The notes beneath the pieces were generated by a model. That model did not search any database and had not been told where the DNA came from. It saw nothing but the letters and a program-made list of their open reading frames with translations. 9,791 nucleotides of DNA from the NCBI GenBank assembly GCA_050743125.1, contig JBOGEB010000165.1:1-9791 (forward strand), written 5' to 3'. Both the position numbers and the translations under genes were made by a program. Positions 7,031-9,791 of the stretch are shown here, in pieces (within the stretch, counting starts at the first letter, position 1; each line of letters starts with the position of its first letter). This DNA comes from JBOGEB01 sp050743125. GTDB taxonomy: Bacteria; Actinomycetota; Nitriliruptoria; Euzebyales; Egibacteraceae.

Positions 7031-7070
7031 TAAGGGTACCCTAACTTTAACTGTATCTTAACCTGTTGTT
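7031..7070. promoter_or_regulatory. AT-rich patch with near-palindrome, possible promoter/operator
   Basis: TAAGGGTACCCTAA (7031-7044) contains the perfect dyad AGGGTACCCT. Next come two similar TTAAC units (CTTTAACTGT, ATCTTAACCTGT; 7044-7066). This is the most AT-rich stretch in an otherwise very GC-rich window. On the minus strand TAAGAT (7055-7060) fits a -10 element, which would point towards the sugar dehydrogenase with a leader of about 400 nt. No good -35 was found. The regulator cannot be named. Confidence 0.35.
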
Positions 7071-7197
7071 CACCTACGCCTGGCACTGTAGGCACCGCGG
7101 GTAACTCTTCGAATCCACCCCGTGTGGGCAGCGGCGGTCGCCACCCCCCGAACCGTCGCTGCCCGCACACATTTCGTCCAGGATCGCCGGTCGCGCT

Positions 7198-7241
7198 TGT
7201 GGCCAGGATTCGTCACGCATGCGTGACGAATCCTGGCCACA
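7198..7241. repeat. Perfect 44-bp palindrome
   Basis: Two 22-bp arms are exact reverse complements with no spacer. The left arm begins TGTGGCCAGGATTCG (7198) and the centre is CACGCATGCGTG; pairing breaks at 7197/7242. As RNA or single-stranded DNA it would form a stem of about 20 bp closed by a minimal loop. No T-run follows on either strand and the flanking genes point away from it, so it is not placed like a normal terminator. It may be a regulator site, a structured repeat or a mobile-element/attachment footprint. Confidence 0.9.
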
Positions 7242-7298
7242 CGGACTCTGCACGATGCGCCCGCACTGAGCTGGCCGCGTGGCGAATCGGAGGCTTCG

Positions 7299-7304
7299 TA
7301 GAAT
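7299..7304 (+). promoter_or_regulatory. -10 element TAGAAT ahead of the decayed gene at 7338
   Basis: TAGAAT matches the actinobacterial -10 pattern well. About 23 bases further on GGGGGG (7327-7332) sits five bases before ATG 7338, so promoter, ribosome-binding site and start codon are consistently spaced. The -35 region (about 7276-7281) is not convincing. This promoter probably also serves the acyl-CoA dehydrogenase-like gene downstream. Confidence 0.42.
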
Positions 7305-7337
7305 TGCTATGCCGTACACCCGGATTGGGGGGTCAGC

Positions 7338-7734
7338 ATGGACTGGGGCATGTGGGCGGGGGTTGCAGCGCGGCATGTCCAAGGTCACCGCACGGATGCT
7401 CTCGGCGCTGACGCTCGTGGCCACCCGCCTGTACCGCGGCCCCAAATGTCGCCCCATCCAGGATCGCCTCGGCGGGCAACCAGAGATGACCGAGCAGTAG
7501 GCCTGCGGCCCCTACGAGCAAGCGGCGCGCCAGCAACCGTCTGCGACCGACACCGACCTGTACTAGGCGCTGGTCGCAATGGCCGACCAGGCTGTTCGAG
7601 GCGGGCACGGACGGCGGCGCGCGCGGGATGCTCCCTGCCTACTGCATTTCCCGTACCCGCGGATCGAGGTCTCCTCGCTGCGGGAGGGCGCTGAGATGAT
7701 CGACCGCACGCTGAAACAGGTTGCCGGCGCGTGA
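7338..7734 (+). pseudogene. Decayed small gene upstream of the acyl-CoA dehydrogenase
   Basis: ATG 7338 has a good upstream signal (GGGGGG) and begins MDWGMWAGVAAR. From about 7375 the coding character moves to another frame: SKVTARMLSALTLVATRLY, then PIQDRLGGQPEMTEQ, TAG 7498-7500, TDTDLY, TAG 7564-7566, ALVAMADQAV and finally CLLHFPYPRIEVSSLREGAE to TGA 7732-7734. In that frame about four fifths of third positions are G or C across all three segments, whereas the alternative frame lacks this bias. This supports a former gene of about 130 codons with one frameshift and two amber codons. Its TGA overlaps the next gene's GTG (GTGA), a typical operon junction. I do not recognise the family. Reading it as chance open sequence remains possible. 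Confidence 0.42.
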
Positions 7735-8864
7735 CCGTCGATGGCCATCCGCTGGTAGCGGCTGCCACTCGGGTGGCCGACGAGGTGCTCGCCCCGGCTG
7801 CTGAGCACGTCGACGGCCTGCCGCTGCTGCCGCGGGGCCACCTCGACGCCTTGGCCCAGGCGGGGCTCATGGGCTTGTACGGCCCGGGCGCTGACGGCGG
7901 CCAGGCGGCGCCAGGGCCGATTGCGCGCCGGTGTCAGCAGCTCGTAGCGGCGGCGTGCGGAGCGACGTTCTTCACCTGGGCGCAGCACCACTCGCCGCTG
8001 CGGCTGGTGGCCGGGGCGCCCGACGGCGAGGCTCGGCGGCGGTGGCTGCAGCCGCTGTGCACGGGCGAGGCCCGTGCCGGGGTCGCGTTCGCCTACCTTC
8101 GCCGTCCTGGGCCTCCGGCGGTGCGGGCCAGCCCGGCGGGTGCCGGCGGCTGGGTGCTTGAGGGGGCCGCCCCGTGGGTGACGGGTTGGGGGCTGGTCGA
8201 CGTCATCTTTGTGGTGGCCGGCTGCGATGACGGGCGCAAGGTGTTGTGCCTGGTCCCCGTGGAGGCCCGTGGTCTGCTCCCCGAGCCGCTCGAGCTGATG
8301 GTCTTCCAGTGCACGGGGACGGTGCGGCTGAGGTTTGATCAGGTGGCTGTTCCCGCCGGTCAGGTCGTCGATGTCTGGCCGGACGAGCGCTGGCAGCAGG
8401 TGGACCGAGTGGCTGCGGCCCGGCCGATCGCGGCGCCGTTCGGGATCACCGAGAGGTGTGTCCAGGGACTGCGCAGCGCTGACCGCCCTGGCGGGAGCCT
8501 GGCGCGCGAGGCGGCGGCTGCTTTGGCCAAGGAGCTTTCCCGCTGCAACCGCCGCGCGGACGAGCTGGACCAGCCCCCGCCCGAGGCTGGGCCCGAGCTG
8601 ACCGGCTGGATCGAAGCGCTGACCACGGTGCGGGACTGGTCGATCGACCTGGCGAACCGGGCCGCCCAGGCGTGGGTGGCGGCCGTCGGGGGCCGGGCGA
8701 TGTCCCGCTCCCACCCGGCTCAGCGGCTGGTGCGGGAGGCTGCTTTCTCCCTGATCCAAGCCCAGACGGGCGAGCTGCGCCGGGCTGAGCTCGCGCGCCT
8801 CACCCGATCCGGCGATCCCCAGGGGACGACCGGCGGTATACCTGACACCGCTCTACCGGGGTAG
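7731..8864 (+). CDS. Acyl-CoA dehydrogenase-like flavoprotein
   Basis: The 377-residue product has the overall layout of the acyl-CoA dehydrogenase superfamily, FAD enzymes that introduce a 2,3-double bond or act as oxidases/hydroxylases on CoA- or carrier-bound substrates. The helical N-terminus contains VADEVLAPAAEHVDGLP and HLDALAQAGLMGLYGP (37-52). The middle beta-domain has GWVLEGAAPWVTGWGLVDVI (140-159), matching the family's G-W-x-L-x-G...xTG pattern. The C-terminal helical domain ends HPAQRLVREAAFSLIQAQTG (328-347). The usual TEPxxGSD flavin-contact segment is replaced by AYLRRPGPPAV (121-131), and I cannot point to the catalytic Glu, so the reaction may be non-standard. GTG 7731 overlaps the upstream remnant's stop and has only a weak Shine-Dalgarno, implying coupling. 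It converges on the SDR gene, with 11 bases between stops. Confidence 0.82.
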   Translation: MTVDGHPLVAAATRVADEVLAPAAEHVDGLPLLPRGHLDALAQAGLMGLYGPGADGGQAAPGPIARRCQQLVAAACGATFFTWAQHHSPLRLVAGAPDGEARRRWLQPLCTGEARAGVAFAYLRRPGPPAVRASPAGAGGWVLEGAAPWVTGWGLVDVIFVVAGCDDGRKVLCLVPVEARGLLPEPLELMVFQCTGTVRLRFDQVAVPAGQVVDVWPDERWQQVDRVAAARPIAAPFGITERCVQGLRSADRPGGSLAREAAAALAKELSRCNRRADELDQPPPEAGPELTGWIEALTTVRDWSIDLANRAAQAWVAAVGGRAMSRSHPAQRLVREAAFSLIQAQTGELRRAELARLTRSGDPQGTTGGIPDTALPG

Positions 8865-8875
8865 CTCCACCGCCG

Positions 8876-9697
8876 TCAGGGTTGCTCCGTGCCGCTGTAT
8901 TGGATCGGCGCGTCGGGCCGGTCGTGGCCCATTGCGAGGTAGCCCCCGTCGACCAGAACATCCGCGCCGGTGACGAAGCTCGCGCCCGGGCTGCACAGGA
9001 AGAGGATGACGCTGGCGACCTCGTTGGGCTCACCGACCCGGGCCAGCATGTGCTGAGGACCGAAGATCGGCTCCCAACCGGCGCGGTCACCGCTGGTCAT
9101 GCGGTCGAGTTCCGCCGTCCAGATCGTGCCCGGTGAGACGCTGTTGACCCGGATGCCGTCTCGCGCGAGGTCGAGCGCTTGACAGCGGGTCAGCGCAAGC
9201 ACCGCGCCTTTGGTGGCGTTGTAGGTCCAGCGGTTGGGCTGGGCGACATAGGCGGAGATCGACGCGATGTTGACGATCGCTCCGCCGCCCGCGGCCCGTA
9301 GCAGCGGCGCAACTGCGGAGGCCATCAATGCCGTGCCCTTGACGTTGACGCCCAGGCTCGTGTCCCAGTCGCCGGCTGTGGCGTCCTCCGCCTTGGCCAG
9401 GAACGTGGCTGCGCAGTTGACCAGCGCTCGCACCGGCCGGCCGAGCGCCTGGGCGGCCTGGGCAGCCGCCTGGCAGTCCTGGAAGCGTGACACGTCACCG
9501 CGCACCGCCGTGGCCACGCCCAACCCGGCCGCTGTCGCGGCCAGGCGCTCGGCGTCACGGTCGAGCAGGACGACGTGGGCGCCGGTGGCCACGAAGGCTT
9601 CGGCAGTGGCCTGGCCGATGCCCGATGCGCCGCCGGTGATCACCGCGACCGCACCGGCGAACGCGTCGGGTGAGACGGTGGGCGTCGGCATGGGCAT
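8876..9697 (-). CDS. Short-chain dehydrogenase/reductase (classical SDR)
   Basis: This 273-residue NAD(P)-dependent oxidoreductase is of normal length for classical SDRs. It shows TGGASGIG (21-28, cofactor glycine motif), LLDRD (44-48; Asp46 after the second strand suggests NAD(H) preference), GDVS (67-70), NCAA (94-97, the family's NNAG position), Asn118, catalytic Ser146, YNATK (Tyr159, Lys163), and RVNSVSPG (183-190). The catalytic tetrad is therefore complete. The C-terminal GADVLVDGGY (244-253) is typical. The alcohol/ketone substrate cannot be read from sequence. ATG 9697 is preferred over ATG 9691 because GGAGG at 9706-9710 lies eight bases upstream. It is read towards the acyl-CoA dehydrogenase-like gene; any operon partner would lie beyond the right edge. 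Confidence 0.95.
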   Translation of the reverse strand: MPMPTPTVSPDAFAGAVAVITGGASGIGQATAEAFVATGAHVVLLDRDAERLAATAAGLGVATAVRGDVSRFQDCQAAAQAAQALGRPVRALVNCAATFLAKAEDATAGDWDTSLGVNVKGTALMASAVAPLLRAAGGGAIVNIASISAYVAQPNRWTYNATKGAVLALTRCQALDLARDGIRVNSVSPGTIWTAELDRMTSGDRAGWEPIFGPQHMLARVGEPNEVASVILFLCSPGASFVTGADVLVDGGYLAMGHDRPDAPIQYSGTEQP

Positions 9698-9705
9698 CTC
9701 GGCAA

Positions 9706-9734
9706 CCTCCGTATGCGGCTTCCGTATCCGGCTA
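9706..9734 (-). promoter_or_regulatory. SDR ribosome-binding site and tandem 13-bp repeat
   Basis: Minus-strand GGAGG (9706-9710) is the SDR ribosome-binding site. It is overlapped by a near-perfect tandem repeat, CCGTATGCGGCT (9709-9720) and CCGTATCCGGCT (9722-9733), with one mismatch per 12 bases. Its position just before the start would suit an operator or a translational control site, but it may be chance. The remaining bases to the right edge show no gene. Confidence 0.35.
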
Positions 9735-9791
9735 CCTTGGCCAACCGGGCGCTCGACGATCGTGGCGGTCAGTGGTCCAAGCTGCGTAAGG

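Larger units (their letters stand above)
6896..7337. other. Intergenic region with AT-rich patch and large palindrome
   Basis: There is no firmly supported gene here. It lies between the minus-strand sugar dehydrogenase unit and the plus-strand decayed gene/acyl-CoA dehydrogenase unit, so it is divergent in orientation. It holds an AT-rich near-palindromic patch (7031-7070), a minus-strand Cys/His-containing tail ending at 7074, a 44-bp perfect palindrome (7198-7241) and a plus-strand promoter (7299). These are listed separately. Confidence 0.5.

Noticed and set aside
7028..7046. DtxR/IdeR iron box
   Set aside because: The TTAGG/CCTTA-like halves are too close together compared with the 19-bp consensus TTAGGTTAGGCTAACCTAA, so the resemblance is only partial.
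7198..7241. Palindrome as an intrinsic terminator
   Set aside because: No T-tract on either side and no gene ends towards it from the well-supported neighbours.
7498..7566. TAG codons as sites of amber recoding (for example pyrrolysine)
   Set aside because: No pyrrolysine genes or supporting signals are present; the accompanying frameshift and the decayed vapBC elsewhere favour pseudogenes.
7563..8759. 398-codon minus-strand frame opposite the acyl-CoA dehydrogenase-like gene
   Set aside because: Low-complexity Arg/Pro/Gln-rich translation without recognisable motifs; the plus-strand protein has family layout.
8850..8876. Hairpin CTACCGGGGTAG between the convergent acyl-CoA dehydrogenase and SDR genes
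   Set aside because: Only a 4-5 bp stem with no extension or T-run; too weak to call a terminator.

Overview
The window is high-GC DNA with strong G/C preference at third codon positions, GTG as well as ATG starts, and protein families common in Actinomycetota. It most likely comes from an actinobacterial chromosome; the sequence does not fix the genus. No rRNA, tRNA, CRISPR array or intact transposase was seen.

Left part (1-4361), all on the minus strand. Read in transcription order it holds four genes. A fold-type I PLP aminotransferase (4361-3171) overlaps by its stop codon a ribbon-helix-helix antitoxin gene. That gene is interrupted by an in-frame TAG. A badly decayed PIN-domain (VapC-like) toxin follows, and its surviving stop codon directly abuts the ATG of a large SIR2-NACHT STAND protein. 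The SIR2-NACHT gene resembles NAD-depleting anti-phage STAND proteins. Its SIR2 and NACHT motifs are intact, but it carries a one-base frameshift just downstream of the NACHT module. The correct reading frame resumes at about position 337 and runs off the left edge, so the presumed sensor lies mostly outside the window. This is a compact, partly ruined toxin-antitoxin/defence cassette.

Middle (4362-6634). A divergent intergenic region with a good -10 element (TAGGAT) leads into a plus-strand gene for an unrecognised, probably conserved protein (4562-5392). It converges on a minus-strand lipoprotein of the soluble glucose/sorbosone dehydrogenase (PQQ-type beta-propeller) family (6619-5429). 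A small hairpin lies between them.

Region 6636-7337 has no gene I can support firmly. It contains a weak small minus-strand frame, an AT-rich patch with a near-palindrome, a minus-strand tail with a Cys/His pattern, and a perfect 44-bp palindrome at 7198-7241.

Right part (7338-9791). A decayed small gene (7338-7734) has a credible promoter and Shine-Dalgarno sequence but a frameshift and two in-frame TAG codons. It overlaps the start of an acyl-CoA dehydrogenase-like gene (7731-8864), which converges on a classical short-chain dehydrogenase/reductase (9697-8876). Redox genes beside such oxidoreductases suggest lipid or secondary metabolism, but no pathway can be named.

The most notable points are the frameshifted SIR2-NACHT gene, its coupling to a dead vapBC-like pair, and the 44-bp palindrome.
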